Part shown: positions 25,865 to 34,745 of the stretch, piece by piece
How positions within the stretch are numbered: the first letter of the stretch is position 1
Layout: each line of letters begins with the position of its first letter
NCBI RefSeq assembly: GCF_014192225.1
Contig: NZ_JACHXS010000015.1
Location: 1-64,000 of the forward strand
Source: Pseudoduganella umbonata
GTDB lineage: Bacteria; Pseudomonadota; Gammaproteobacteria; Burkholderiales; Burkholderiaceae_D
Direction: 5' to 3'
Length of the DNA: 64,000 nt
Notes under the pieces: generated by a model
Told to the model about the DNA's origin: nothing
Databases searched by the model: none
What the model saw: the letters and a program-made list of their open reading frames with translations, nothing else
Translations under genes and position numbers: made by a program

Positions 25865-27790
25865 TCAGGGAGCGGTCGGGAACACCGGCACCTGCCGCAG
25901 GGCGGCCAGGCCGACCACGAAGGAAGCTGGTCCGGAAGCGTCGACAGGACCGCCGATGTCGTTGAATACATGTTCGAAGCCACCGGACCCGAAGACCTTG
26001 CCGGCACTCGTGTTCGTGAAGCGCACGCCCGGCGCGACCGGCGCCTTGATTGCGCTGCGTGCATAGATGACCGTGGGTGGCGGGGCACGGAAGAATGTCC
26101 AGCTGATCAAACCGGTGGCTTCGTGCGACGTCACGTCGCCTGCCACTTCGTAGCACGGATAACCGTTCTCCGCGGTATTCCCCATGCTGTTCATCCAGCG
26201 GGCCTGCGAGGGCGGGTCGTAGGGCGGCTCGCATTCCATGAAGATCGTGCGGCCGCCGTTGGCGTTCCACAGGACCTGCGTCTTCTGGTAGTGCTCGGCA
26301 AACAGGGCCAATGCGGTGACATTGGCACCGTTGACGATCATGCCGTGGTCGGCCAGGTTGATGTCCCAGCCGACGGTATCCGGATTGCCATGGTCGGCGC
26401 GCCACAGCCAGGCGTGATCGACCAGCACGTCGTTCTGGTTGATCTCGAGGCTGGTTGTCGCCATGCCGGCATAGGAACCGCCGATGCGGATGAAAATATC
26501 GTGCAGGGTCGTCGGATCGGAAGATTTTCCCTTGCTGGCTCCCCTCGGCCCGACCTGCACCAGTACGTCCGAACGTTTCGTATTGGCGTCCACCATGAAG
26601 GACGACAGGATTACGCCTGGAACGTCGTCGACCAGGACCGCGGCGGTGCCGTCGGTCGGTGTCAGCGTGGCCAGGCCCATGCCCATCACGACAGCGTTGG
26701 CGCGGGTAACCCGGATCGGCCTGTCAATCGTGTAGACCCCGGGTGTCAGCAGCAGGTTCCTGCCCTGTGCAAGCGCCCCGTTGAGCGTCGCGGCAGAGTC
26801 GCCGGGCTTGGCGATATGAAACGTGGACATCGGCAGCGACGTACCGTCGCGTGCCGTCATGCCCCAGCTGACGCCACGCGCATCGGTGCGCGGGGACGGG
26901 ACGAACACCCTGTAGTTCTTGCCATCATGATAGAGATGGGGTGCTTCCCGCGACAGGGGAGTCGACGCCAGCGAAGTCTTGTCGCCTGGAGCAAACTGCG
27001 TAGCTGGCGCGCCGACGACGCCGGACATCACGATATTGGCGGAGCGTCCCTGCCAGCTGCCGATTTCGCTGTCGCGGGTGTAGTACTGCGCCTGTCCGCC
27101 TTCGACCCCGCCGGTAACGGCCGGCTTGCGGTCTTCTTCCCACGAGAAAGCGGAACGCACTTCTCCGGCGACGCGGCTGTTCGCGATGAAATTGCCGAAT
27201 GCGATGCCGCCAGCCAGGTCGAGATTGCCGGCGACGTTGAGGCGCCGCAGCGGGGATGCCTGTGACGTATTCCAGCGCATGGTGTGCGCGGGTTCGTCGG
27301 CCTGGATCGGATTGATCGTCATGTTTGCCAGGGACCGCCAGAAGGTGGAGAGCGCAGGCTGGCCTGCGACACCGGCGCGCAGGTTGCCGTTGATCGTCAC
27401 ATCGGTCGGCGCGGCGCCCAGTCCCTGCACCGTCATGTTGACGCCTACGGGTGAGTCGACGTGTCCTGTCGCAGTGGCAGGATCGGACTGGCCGGCTGCA
27501 CTGCCATAGGTGCCCGGCATGAAATAGATGGCGTGGCGTTTTCCGTCGAAGCCGGTCGACTGGGCCGCCACGCCTTGCAGCTTCGCATTGATGTCGGCAA
27601 CGGCCATTGCCGGCGTGAAGATGGTGACGTTCGGTCCGAAATCCGGCGGTGGCTCCGCGGGTTGGTCGGCGACGGGCTTGCTGTCGCCGATCCGTCCACT
27701 ACTTCCGCCGCAGGCGGTCATCAGGACGGCGATGGCGACGACAAGCGCCAGCGCAGGCTTTCCCTTCTCACGCGTTCCTTGATGCGTCAT
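25865..27790 (-). CDS. lipoprotein with pectate-lyase-like beta-helix (GH55-related type)
   Basis: A 641-residue protein with a lipobox (VLMTACGG) after a hydrophobic signal segment, so it is probably an outer-membrane or periplasmic lipoprotein. The body is a beta-helix with LEINQNDVLVDHAWLWRADHG, DHGMIVNGANVTALALFAEH and YQKTQVLWNANGGRTIFM. This resembles large secreted proteins that databases sometimes label adenylyl cyclase or coagulation-factor-like and that are related to GH55 beta-1,3-glucanases. No cyclase domain is visible, so that label should not be used. The start at ATG 27790 is set by the signal peptide. The enzyme activity is unproven. The MFS transporter gene lies upstream on the same strand. 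Confidence 0.7.
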   Translation of the reverse strand: MTHQGTREKGKPALALVVAIAVLMTACGGSSGRIGDSKPVADQPAEPPPDFGPNVTIFTPAMAVADINAKLQGVAAQSTGFDGKRHAIYFMPGTYGSAAGQSDPATATGHVDSPVGVNMTVQGLGAAPTDVTINGNLRAGVAGQPALSTFWRSLANMTINPIQADEPAHTMRWNTSQASPLRRLNVAGNLDLAGGIAFGNFIANSRVAGEVRSAFSWEEDRKPAVTGGVEGGQAQYYTRDSEIGSWQGRSANIVMSGVVGAPATQFAPGDKTSLASTPLSREAPHLYHDGKNYRVFVPSPRTDARGVSWGMTARDGTSLPMSTFHIAKPGDSAATLNGALAQGRNLLLTPGVYTIDRPIRVTRANAVVMGMGLATLTPTDGTAAVLVDDVPGVILSSFMVDANTKRSDVLVQVGPRGASKGKSSDPTTLHDIFIRIGGSYAGMATTSLEINQNDVLVDHAWLWRADHGNPDTVGWDINLADHGMIVNGANVTALALFAEHYQKTQVLWNANGGRTIFMECEPPYDPPSQARWMNSMGNTAENGYPCYEVAGDVTSHEATGLISWTFFRAPPPTVIYARSAIKAPVAPGVRFTNTSAGKVFGSGGFEHVFNDIGGPVDASGPASFVVGLAALRQVPVFPTAP

Positions 27791-27914
27791 ACAGTCTCCA
27801 TTGTTGTTATCGGGAGGCACACTTTTCCAGGCGCAGTGCCTTGGCACTGCACGGAGGGATCGTGCGGGACGAGCCGGCGGACGGCACGCAAATCCGTGCC
27901 GCCCGGATCCCGGC

Positions 27915-29060
27915 TCAGGAATGGGAAAGGACCGCCCGGTCTGCCCGGCTTGGCAGGAAGCAGGCCACCGCGCAGGCGGCGATGCCGGCCGCGGCCAGCC
28001 CGAGACTCGCATAGCCCGACAGCTTCACCACCGTCCCGCCGAGGATGGGGCCGATCGCCGCGCCGATCATCAGCATGGCCGGTGTCGCGCCCACCGCGCG
28101 GCCGCTCGGGTCGAGCGCGGCCAGGAGTCCGAACGCGAAGGTGTGGGTGAAGATCATCACGGCGGCGAAGAACATCGCGCCGACCGCATACGGCAGGAAG
28201 GCTTGGCTCTGCGTCATCAGCAACGCCAGAACCGCCTGGACGACGGGACCGCACACCAGCACCGCGCGCGGATTGACGCGCTTCTGCAGGAAAGCGGCAA
28301 GCGGCGCCGGAAGAAGGTTGGCGAAACCCAGTGCGATCAGCACGCCCGCTACCGCAGCGGTGTCGAAGCCCCGTTCGGCGCCGATGCGCTCGACGAAGGC
28401 GAAGATCATTGCCTGGACCAGGGCCATGCAGCTGACGCCGAGCGCCGCCAGCCATACCGCGCGCGGCAGTTTGCCGGCAATGCGCGGCGTTCCCGTGCTG
28501 GATGCGCGCGACGTGGGAAAACCCAGGGCGGCCACGCAGGCGGCAAAGGCCATGATGCCGGCGAAGCTCCAGAACAGCGCCGGCGCGCCCAGCGCGGCGA
28601 CGATCTTCGGCACGCCGCCCATGAACAGGATGCCGAACACGCCCAGTGCAAAGCCGACGATGGCGAACAGCCGATGCGGGTTGCCGCTGCCGCCGATGGT
28701 GGCATGCGTCACGCTCAATGCCGTTGCTGCAGCCAGGCCGGCGGCCACGTGCAGCACCGCCATCGCCGCATACCCGTCGACGAACCCGACAGCGCCGAAG
28801 GCCAGCGCCGCCACGGCAAAGCCGCCGGCCGCGGTGGCTCGTGCAGGCAGGCGGGCGGAGCGGGGGGCGACGAACAGGCTTGCGCACACGGCGCCGACCA
28901 GGAACAGCGTGGCCAGCCCGCCCGCCTGTTGCGGGTCCAGGCCATAGCCGCCGATCAGCACACCGACCCACACCGGCAGGGCGACCAGGTCGACCATCCC
29001 GGCACAATGCGCCACCATCAGGCTGGCGCGGCCAGCCCGGCTTTCGCTTGTCGTGTTCAT
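27915..29060 (-). CDS. MFS transporter
   Basis: A 381-residue protein with about twelve hydrophobic segments and no large loops, typical of the major facilitator superfamily. It begins MNTTSESRAGRASLM. GGAG lies upstream of ATG 29060, which fixes the start; the frame continues far upstream only as an open shadow of the receptor gene. The gene is divergent from the siderophore receptor gene, and the 276 bases between them hold a Fur box. Export or uptake of a siderophore or another iron-linked compound is therefore plausible, but the substrate cannot be read from the sequence. Confidence 0.85.
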   Translation of the reverse strand: MNTTSESRAGRASLMVAHCAGMVDLVALPVWVGVLIGGYGLDPQQAGGLATLFLVGAVCASLFVAPRSARLPARATAAGGFAVAALAFGAVGFVDGYAAMAVLHVAAGLAAATALSVTHATIGGSGNPHRLFAIVGFALGVFGILFMGGVPKIVAALGAPALFWSFAGIMAFAACVAALGFPTSRASSTGTPRIAGKLPRAVWLAALGVSCMALVQAMIFAFVERIGAERGFDTAAVAGVLIALGFANLLPAPLAAFLQKRVNPRAVLVCGPVVQAVLALLMTQSQAFLPYAVGAMFFAAVMIFTHTFAFGLLAALDPSGRAVGATPAMLMIGAAIGPILGGTVVKLSGYASLGLAAAGIAACAVACFLPSRADRAVLSHS

Positions 29061-29273
29061 GCTTGTCTCCTTTATTTTTTCTGGCCGTCCGCGTACATGG
29101 CCGGCGGCGATGGGTCGCCGCGGTACGGGGCCCTTGGTATTTTTGTATTGGTAACGGCTTTGCGAATGTAGCGGTGGCACGTCACCGCCACAAGTCGGAC
29201 CTTTCGATTGCAGGTATCCGCCAGGGCGATGGATCCGGGCCCGGTGCGCCATGACCGGCTCGCATATCCAGAT

Positions 29274-29292
29274 GAGAATGATTCGTATTCTT
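29274..29292. promoter_or_regulatory. Fur box
   Basis: GAGAATGATTCGTATTCTT matches the 19-bp Fur consensus at 12 positions and contains the inverted repeat AGAAT/ATTCT. A TATAAT hexamer lies just downstream at about 29304. The receptor ATG is 45 bases further on. Iron repression of the receptor, and perhaps of the divergent MFS gene, is expected. Confidence 0.7.
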
Positions 29293-29336
29293 TGGCGGCG
29301 GCCTATAATGGCGAATCGCCTTTTCACTGCCTGCAT

Positions 29337-31535
29337 ATGACCAAGCCCGCCTTCCCCCTGACTTCCATTACCCCCATCGCCTGCGCCGCGGCACTGCTTG
29401 CCGCCGGTGCCGTGCATGGACAAGAAAGCGACTCCCCGGCACCGCAAACGCTGCAGACCGTCGTCATCAGCGCCTCGGCCGACGCCTCGGCCGAAGGCCT
29501 GACGAAAGCCTATTCGGGCGGGCAGGTGGCGCGGGGCGGGCGCGTCGGCCTGCTGGGCAACGTGGACATGATGGATACGCCGTTCAACGCCACCAGCTAC
29601 ACCCAGCAGCTGCTGCAGGACCAGCAGACCCACAGCGTCGCCGACGTGCTGCAGAACGACCCCGGCGTGCGTGTCACGCGCGGCTTCGGCAACTACCAGG
29701 AGATGTACGTGATCCGCGGCTTCGCGGCCAACTCGGACGACCTGGCCTACAACGGCCTGTACGGCATTCTGCCGCGCCAGTACGTGGCAACCGAACTGCT
29801 GGAGCGGGTGGAAGTCTTCCGCGGCGCCAGCGCCTTCCTGAACGGGGCCGCACCCGGCGGCGGCGGCATCGGCGGCTCGATCAACCTGCTGCCGAAGCGT
29901 GCCGGCAATGCGGCGCTGACATCGGTGACGGCCGGCGTCGAATCCGGCGGCCAGGGCTATGCCGCGGCCGACATCGGGCGGCGGTTCGGACCCGGCGACC
30001 GCGCCGGCATCCGCATCAATGTCGTGCGCCGCGATGGCGATACGGCGGTGGACCGGGAGCAGCGCGAGCTGTCGCTGGCCTCGGTGGGACTGGACTGGAA
30101 CGGCGGGAACTACCGCCTGTCCGCCGACGTCGGCTACCAGGATCACCGGTTGACGGCTGCCCGCCCCAGCGTCAATGTCAACGCTGGCGTGCCCGTCCCG
30201 GCCGTGCCGGATGGCGGCAGCAACTATGCGCAGCCGTGGACCCATTCGAACGAACGCGACACGTTCGGCACGCTGCGCGGCGAACTGGACCTCGCGAAGG
30301 ACACGGTTGCCTGGGCGGCGTTCGGTGCGCGCTCGGGGCAGGAGTCGAATATCCTGGCCGCGCCCCGTGTCGCCGCCGCCGACGGCACCGCGGCCATGTA
30401 CCGCTTCGACAATGAACGCAAGGACACCGTGCGGACCGGCGAAGTGGGCGCCCGTACCAGACTGCGTATCGGCACGGTCGGCCACGCCATCAGCGCGACG
30501 GCAACCGGCTTCTGGAACGATTCGCGCAACGCGTATGCGATGAGCAACTCCACCGCTGCCGGCATGTTCCGCACGAACCTGTATGCGCCGGTGGACGCCG
30601 TCGCGCCGGCGGCGACCTACATCGTCGGCGGCCGGCTGGACGCGCCCGGAACCACCGGCAAGACCATCCTGTCGAGCTACGCGATTGCCGACACCCTGTC
30701 GCTGCTGGACGAGAGGCTGCTCGTCACCGTGGGGCTGCGCCATCAGCGCATCCGCGATTACAGCTACAACTACAACACGGGTGCGGAAACGTCGGCCTAT
30801 GACGAGAGCCGCAACACGCCGGTGGCCGCCGTGGTGTTCAAGCCGTCGAAGCAGGTCTCCGTCTACGCGAACTACATCGAAGGCCTGCAGAAGGGCATGA
30901 CCGCTTCCGGTACCGGCGTGATCAACCTGGGCGAGACCTTCGCGCCGACGGTGTCGCGGCAAAAGGAAATCGGCGCCAAGTACGACGCCGGGACCATCGG
31001 TTTCTCGGCCGCCGCCTTCGTCACGGCGCAGCCGCAGGCCTACGTCGTCGACAATGTGTATGGACTCAATGGCGAGCAGCGCAACCGCGGCGTGGAGATG
31101 ACCGTCTTCGGCCAGCCCGTGCGCGGCCTGCGCCTGCTGGGCGGGGTGACGTTCATCGATGCGGAGCAGCGCCGCACGAACGGCGGCCTGCGCGACGGCC
31201 ACGATGCGGTCGGCGTACCGGACCGGCAGTTGAACCTGAACGCCGACTGGGACGTGCCCGGCATGCGGGGCCTTGCCCTCAATGGCCGCGTGGCCTACAC
31301 GTCGAAGCAGTACCTGGATGGCGCCAACCTGCAGCAGGTGCCGTCGTGGGCCCGCACCGACGTGGGCATACGCTACCTGGCAAGCCTGGGCGAGCGGACG
31401 CTGACGCTGCGGGCGCGCATCGACAACCTGTTCGACCGCGACTACTGGGCGTCAGCCGGCGGCGCTTCCGGTGCCGGCTATCTCGTGCAGGGCACGCCCC
31501 GCACGGTGGCGGTGTCGGCAACGCTGGAATTCTGA
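29337..31535 (+). CDS. TonB-dependent siderophore receptor
   Basis: A 732-residue outer-membrane receptor. The signal peptide ends near AVHGQE. A short TonB-box-like segment (TLQTVVISAS) is followed by a plug domain (SVADVLQNDPGVRVTRGFGN, YVIRGF, LERVEVFRGASAFLNG). The beta-barrel ends in VSATLEF with the usual terminal Phe. The plug pattern fits ferric-siderophore receptors; the actual siderophore is unknown. The start at ATG 29337 is set by the signal peptide. Fur-type control is supported by the box at 29274. No siderophore biosynthesis genes are in the window, so it may use foreign siderophores. Confidence 0.92.
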   Translation: MTKPAFPLTSITPIACAAALLAAGAVHGQESDSPAPQTLQTVVISASADASAEGLTKAYSGGQVARGGRVGLLGNVDMMDTPFNATSYTQQLLQDQQTHSVADVLQNDPGVRVTRGFGNYQEMYVIRGFAANSDDLAYNGLYGILPRQYVATELLERVEVFRGASAFLNGAAPGGGGIGGSINLLPKRAGNAALTSVTAGVESGGQGYAAADIGRRFGPGDRAGIRINVVRRDGDTAVDREQRELSLASVGLDWNGGNYRLSADVGYQDHRLTAARPSVNVNAGVPVPAVPDGGSNYAQPWTHSNERDTFGTLRGELDLAKDTVAWAAFGARSGQESNILAAPRVAAADGTAAMYRFDNERKDTVRTGEVGARTRLRIGTVGHAISATATGFWNDSRNAYAMSNSTAAGMFRTNLYAPVDAVAPAATYIVGGRLDAPGTTGKTILSSYAIADTLSLLDERLLVTVGLRHQRIRDYSYNYNTGAETSAYDESRNTPVAAVVFKPSKQVSVYANYIEGLQKGMTASGTGVINLGETFAPTVSRQKEIGAKYDAGTIGFSAAAFVTAQPQAYVVDNVYGLNGEQRNRGVEMTVFGQPVRGLRLLGGVTFIDAEQRRTNGGLRDGHDAVGVPDRQLNLNADWDVPGMRGLALNGRVAYTSKQYLDGANLQQVPSWARTDVGIRYLASLGERTLTLRARIDNLFDRDYWASAGGASGAGYLVQGTPRTVAVSATLEF

Positions 31536-31631
31536 AGGCGTGCATCCGCCGCCGGCGCGCCGGTGCCGCGGGCCGGAGCGTATACTTGCGGCCAGCGAGC
31601 TGAAAACCAGCTCATCGATCGTGAGTCCACC

Positions 31632-33224
31632 ATGAAGCAGCGCGCGGTGTTTGTTGCAACGTCATTGGCGATGCTGGTCGCGGTCACGATACCCCCCTGG
31701 CTGGCGCTGCGCGAAGCCGGGCAGCAGGCCTACCGCGCGGAGGCCGACCTGGCGCTCGGCTACGCCAACGACATCGTGCGCCGCGCGGACGATACCGAGA
31801 AGCAGGCGCTGGCCGGCATCGGGCTGCTGGAGCGGTCGGGGCATCCTCCCTGTTCCGATGCGTCGCAGGCGCTGATGCGGCTCATCGACCTGACCTCGAT
31901 TTATATCCAGGCCGTCGGCCATGTCGAGGATGGCGTCCTGGTCTGCTCGTCGATGGGCGACGACCCGGTCCCGCTCGGGTCGCTGGCCTTTCGTTCGTCG
32001 ACCGGGGTAACGCTGCACGCCCGCGTCCCGCTGGGCAATGACGTCAAGAGTCCGCTGCTGGGTTTCCAGAAGGGTAACTTCGCGGCGCTGATCCACCGCG
32101 ACCTGCCGCTCGATACCTGGACGGCGGTGCCGGACGTTTCGCTGGCGATGATGCACCTGGAATTTTCGCGCAACGGCAAGCCCGTCACCCATCGGGGGCA
32201 CGTCGACCCCGGCTGGCTGCCGCGGCTGGGGGACCGGAACCAGGTGACGGTGGTCACGGGCGGTTACCTCGTCGCACTGGTGCGCTCGCGGCAGTTTCCC
32301 ACCGCGGGAATCGCCGCGGTGCCGGTTTCCTACCTGGACCGGAGAACGGGTGGCCTCGCTTGGCGATTCGTGCCTGCGGGAGCGATCGCCGGCCTGGCCC
32401 TGGCCCTGGCGATCTTCCTGGTCGCCCGGCAGCAGCTGTCGCTCGCCAGCGCGGTGCGGCAAGGGCTCCGGCGCAACGAGTTCTTCCTCGCCTACCAGCC
32501 CATCGTCGAGCTGGCGACCGGGCGCTGGGTGGGCGTGGAAGCGTTGCTGCGCTGGCGCAGGTCGAACGGCGAGATGATCGGGCCCGATCTCTTCATTCCC
32601 GTCGCGGAACGCACCGGGACGATCACGAAGTTGACCGAACGCGTGGTGGAACTCGTGCATCGCGATGTCGGCGGGTTCCTGGCCCATCACCCGGCGTTTC
32701 ACATCGCACTGAACCTGTCCGCCGCCGACCTGAATTCCCCCAGGACCAAGATCCTGCTCGACAAACTGCTGGCCGATGCCGGCGCGGCACCGTCGAACCT
32801 CATCGTGGAAATGACCGAGCGTGCGCTGCTGAATGTGAGCACCGCGAAACCGGTCATCGCCGACCTGCGGGCCGGCGGCATCGAAGTGGCCGTGGACGAT
32901 TTCGGGACCGGCTATTCGAGCCTGTCCTATCTCGAGTCGTTCGACGTCGATTTCCTGAAGATCGACCGCGCCTTCACCGAGGCCATCGGAACGCGATCGC
33001 CGACCGACCAGGTGGTGCATCACATCATCGCCATGGCCCAGACCATGCAACTGCGCATCATTGCCGAGGGCGTGGAGACGGAAGCGCAGGCGGAGTACCT
33101 GCTCGCACGCGGCGTGCAGTTCGCGCAGGGCTGGCGGTTCGCCAAGGCCATGCCGTGGAACGAGTTCCGCACGGCCTTCGAGGAGCGCGGGTTCGGCAGC
33201 CCGCGGGTGGCGGCAAACCATTGA
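31632..33224 (+). CDS. cyclic di-GMP phosphodiesterase, CSS-motif and EAL domains
   Basis: A 530-residue membrane protein. A first transmembrane segment near residues 5-25 and a second near 250-270 enclose a periplasmic CSS-motif domain with VLVCSSMGDD. In proteins of this class the CSS cysteine senses the envelope redox state. The cytoplasmic EAL domain is complete: VEALLRWRR, EMTERAL, DDFGTGYSSLSYL, LKIDRAF and IAEGVE. It should hydrolyse cyclic di-GMP. It has no GGDEF domain. The decayed EAL copy at 11261-11594 is clearly related to its C-terminal half. It lies between the siderophore receptor and the alcohol oxidation cluster, on the plus strand. Confidence 0.92.
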   Translation: MKQRAVFVATSLAMLVAVTIPPWLALREAGQQAYRAEADLALGYANDIVRRADDTEKQALAGIGLLERSGHPPCSDASQALMRLIDLTSIYIQAVGHVEDGVLVCSSMGDDPVPLGSLAFRSSTGVTLHARVPLGNDVKSPLLGFQKGNFAALIHRDLPLDTWTAVPDVSLAMMHLEFSRNGKPVTHRGHVDPGWLPRLGDRNQVTVVTGGYLVALVRSRQFPTAGIAAVPVSYLDRRTGGLAWRFVPAGAIAGLALALAIFLVARQQLSLASAVRQGLRRNEFFLAYQPIVELATGRWVGVEALLRWRRSNGEMIGPDLFIPVAERTGTITKLTERVVELVHRDVGGFLAHHPAFHIALNLSAADLNSPRTKILLDKLLADAGAAPSNLIVEMTERALLNVSTAKPVIADLRAGGIEVAVDDFGTGYSSLSYLESFDVDFLKIDRAFTEAIGTRSPTDQVVHHIIAMAQTMQLRIIAEGVETEAQAEYLLARGVQFAQGWRFAKAMPWNEFRTAFEERGFGSPRVAANH

Positions 33225-33274
33225 TTGTTTCCGAAGCCTCCTCGTGCATCCGCGTTTCCCTCGGAGCAGGGCCA

Positions 33275-33290
33275 TGTGACACCTGTTCCA
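33275..33290. promoter_or_regulatory. putative AcoR upstream activator site (pedF)
   Basis: TGTGACACCTGTTCCA, 53 bases upstream of the -24 element. It matches the site upstream of acoR (47454-47469) at 14 of 16 bases. The role is inferred from its repetition before sigma-54 promoters. Confidence 0.5.
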
Positions 33291-33342
33291 AACTGTCGCA
33301 CCCAGGCCTCGCGCCTGGCATGCCGTTCCTCTGGCGATGTGA

Positions 33343-33358
33343 TGGCACGCGGCTTGCT
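33343..33358 (+). promoter_or_regulatory. sigma-54 (-24/-12) promoter of pedF
   Basis: TGGCACGCGGCTTGCT has the exact GG and GC elements at the required spacing and matches the consensus TGGCACG-N4-TTGCW. It lies 41 bases before the cytochrome c ATG. Confidence 0.88.
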
Positions 33359-33399
33359 CCTGCTGGAAGCAAAGATTCTTAAACCAGCAGGAGACAAGC

Positions 33400-33873
33400 A
33401 TGAAATACCCGATCCGCACCCTCATCGGCGCAGCAGCATTCTGCATCGCCGCCATGGCCTCGCTGCAGGTCGCCGCCCACGGCCCCGTCACGCCGCAGGC
33501 CGTCGACACGAAGGGGCTTCCCGCACTCGGCGACAAGTGGCACGAAGAAAACCCCTTCCGTACCAATGCCATCGCGCTGAAGATCGGCGCCTCGGCCTAT
33601 AACCAGAACTGCGCGCGCTGCCACGGTATCGATGCCGTCTCGGGCGGCATCGCCCCCGACCTGCGCCTGCTCGACCGCGACTGCACCGGCACGAAGAACG
33701 CCAAGAAGAAGACCGCCTGTTTCAAGGAAATGGACAACTACTACCTGACCGCCGTCCGGAAAGGCAAGGTGCGCAACGGTGCCGTCTACATGCCGCCGTT
33801 CGAAGGCGTCTTCAACCAGGAAGCGATGTGGGCCATCAAGACCTACCTGGAATCGCGCCGGGAAGCCAACTGA
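33400..33873 (+). CDS. pedF: cytochrome c-550, electron acceptor of PQQ alcohol dehydrogenase
   Basis: A 157-residue periplasmic class I cytochrome c. The signal peptide ends near QVAAHG. The heme motif CARCHG is at about residues 71-75, and a methionine ligand is likely in VYMPPFEG. Length and layout fit PedF/ExaB-type cytochromes that take electrons from quinoprotein ethanol dehydrogenases and pass them to the terminal oxidase. CAGGAG before the ATG supports the start. The sigma-54 promoter immediately upstream and the downstream quinoprotein genes support the role. It probably heads an operon with the binding protein and TonB receptor genes. Confidence 0.9.
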   Translation: MKYPIRTLIGAAAFCIAAMASLQVAAHGPVTPQAVDTKGLPALGDKWHEENPFRTNAIALKIGASAYNQNCARCHGIDAVSGGIAPDLRLLDRDCTGTKNAKKKTACFKEMDNYYLTAVRKGKVRNGAVYMPPFEGVFNQEAMWAIKTYLESRREAN

Positions 33874-33911
33874 GCCAGCTGCAGCCACCGAACCATCCTG
33901 AGAGGCCCGGC

Positions 33912-34745
33912 ATGAACCGACGCTGTTTCGCGCGTGCCAGCGCGCTGCTGGCTTGCGCCGGCATGGCAACCCTCTTCGCCGCGCCGGCCCGCGCGGACTG
34001 GCAACAGGTATACGGGAGCGGCACGCTGAAGGTCGCCGTGTACAACGAGTTCGCGCCTTTTTCCGACAAGGGCGCCGGCATCGACATCGACCTGGCGCAG
34101 GCACTGGCAGCGAAACTCGGCGTGAAGCTCAGCCTGCTGCCGTTCCCGGCCGACGAGGAAGTCGCCGATGACCTGCGCAACATGGTCTGGAAGGGCCATT
34201 ACCTCGGCTATGGTCCGGCCGACGTGATGATGCACGTGCCGGTCGACAGCCGCCTCATGGCCGGCAACCCGCAGGTGCGGATCTTCGCGCCGTATTACGT
34301 CGAGACGCTGCGCCTGGCGCGCAGCGCCCGCGGCATCCCACGCTTCGATGGCATGCAGTCGCTGGACGGCAAGCGGATCGGCGTCGAGAAGGTATCGCTC
34401 TCCGGCATGCTGGTGCTGGGCGAAGGGGAGGGGCGCTTGCGCGACGAGGTGCGGATCTATCCCGGCGCAGGGGAAGCGCTGGCGGCCCTGAAGGCGGGGG
34501 AACTCGATGCGGTGGTGGCCAAGCGGTCCGAAATCGAGTCGGCCCTGCGCGGCGACGCGGCGTTCCCGCTGGAAGAGGTGGGCTTCCAGCGCATGCCCCG
34601 CACGGGCTGGGCGGTCGGCATGGCGGTGCGCAATGACAGCGAGGAACTGGCGCGGCGCCTGCAGGCGGCCATCAACGACATGTCCGCGAACGGCGAGCTG
34701 GAGGCACTGTTCGCCAGGCACGGCGTCAAGTGGGGCAAGCCATGA
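33912..34745 (+). CDS. periplasmic solute-binding protein, MxaJ/XoxJ-like
   Basis: A 277-residue exported protein. The signal peptide (ending APARADW) is followed by a family 3 solute-binding fold (LKVAVYNEFAPFSDKGAGID, then ELDAVVAKRSE). Single binding proteins without transporter genes inside quinoprotein clusters are typical of MxaJ/XoxJ, thought to help mature or activate the dehydrogenase. No permease or ATPase gene is near, which supports that reading over nutrient transport. GAGAGG before ATG 33912 supports the start. Its stop overlaps the next start (ATGA), so it is coupled to the TonB receptor. Confidence 0.78.
   Translation: MNRRCFARASALLACAGMATLFAAPARADWQQVYGSGTLKVAVYNEFAPFSDKGAGIDIDLAQALAAKLGVKLSLLPFPADEEVADDLRNMVWKGHYLGYGPADVMMHVPVDSRLMAGNPQVRIFAPYYVETLRLARSARGIPRFDGMQSLDGKRIGVEKVSLSGMLVLGEGEGRLRDEVRIYPGAGEALAALKAGELDAVVAKRSEIESALRGDAAFPLEEVGFQRMPRTGWAVGMAVRNDSEELARRLQAAINDMSANGELEALFARHGVKWGKP

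Noticed and set aside
29061..31202. Upstream extension of the MFS frame to more than 1000 residues
   Set aside because: The extra residues are antisense to the TonB receptor. The MFS gene has its own GGAG site and start at 29060.
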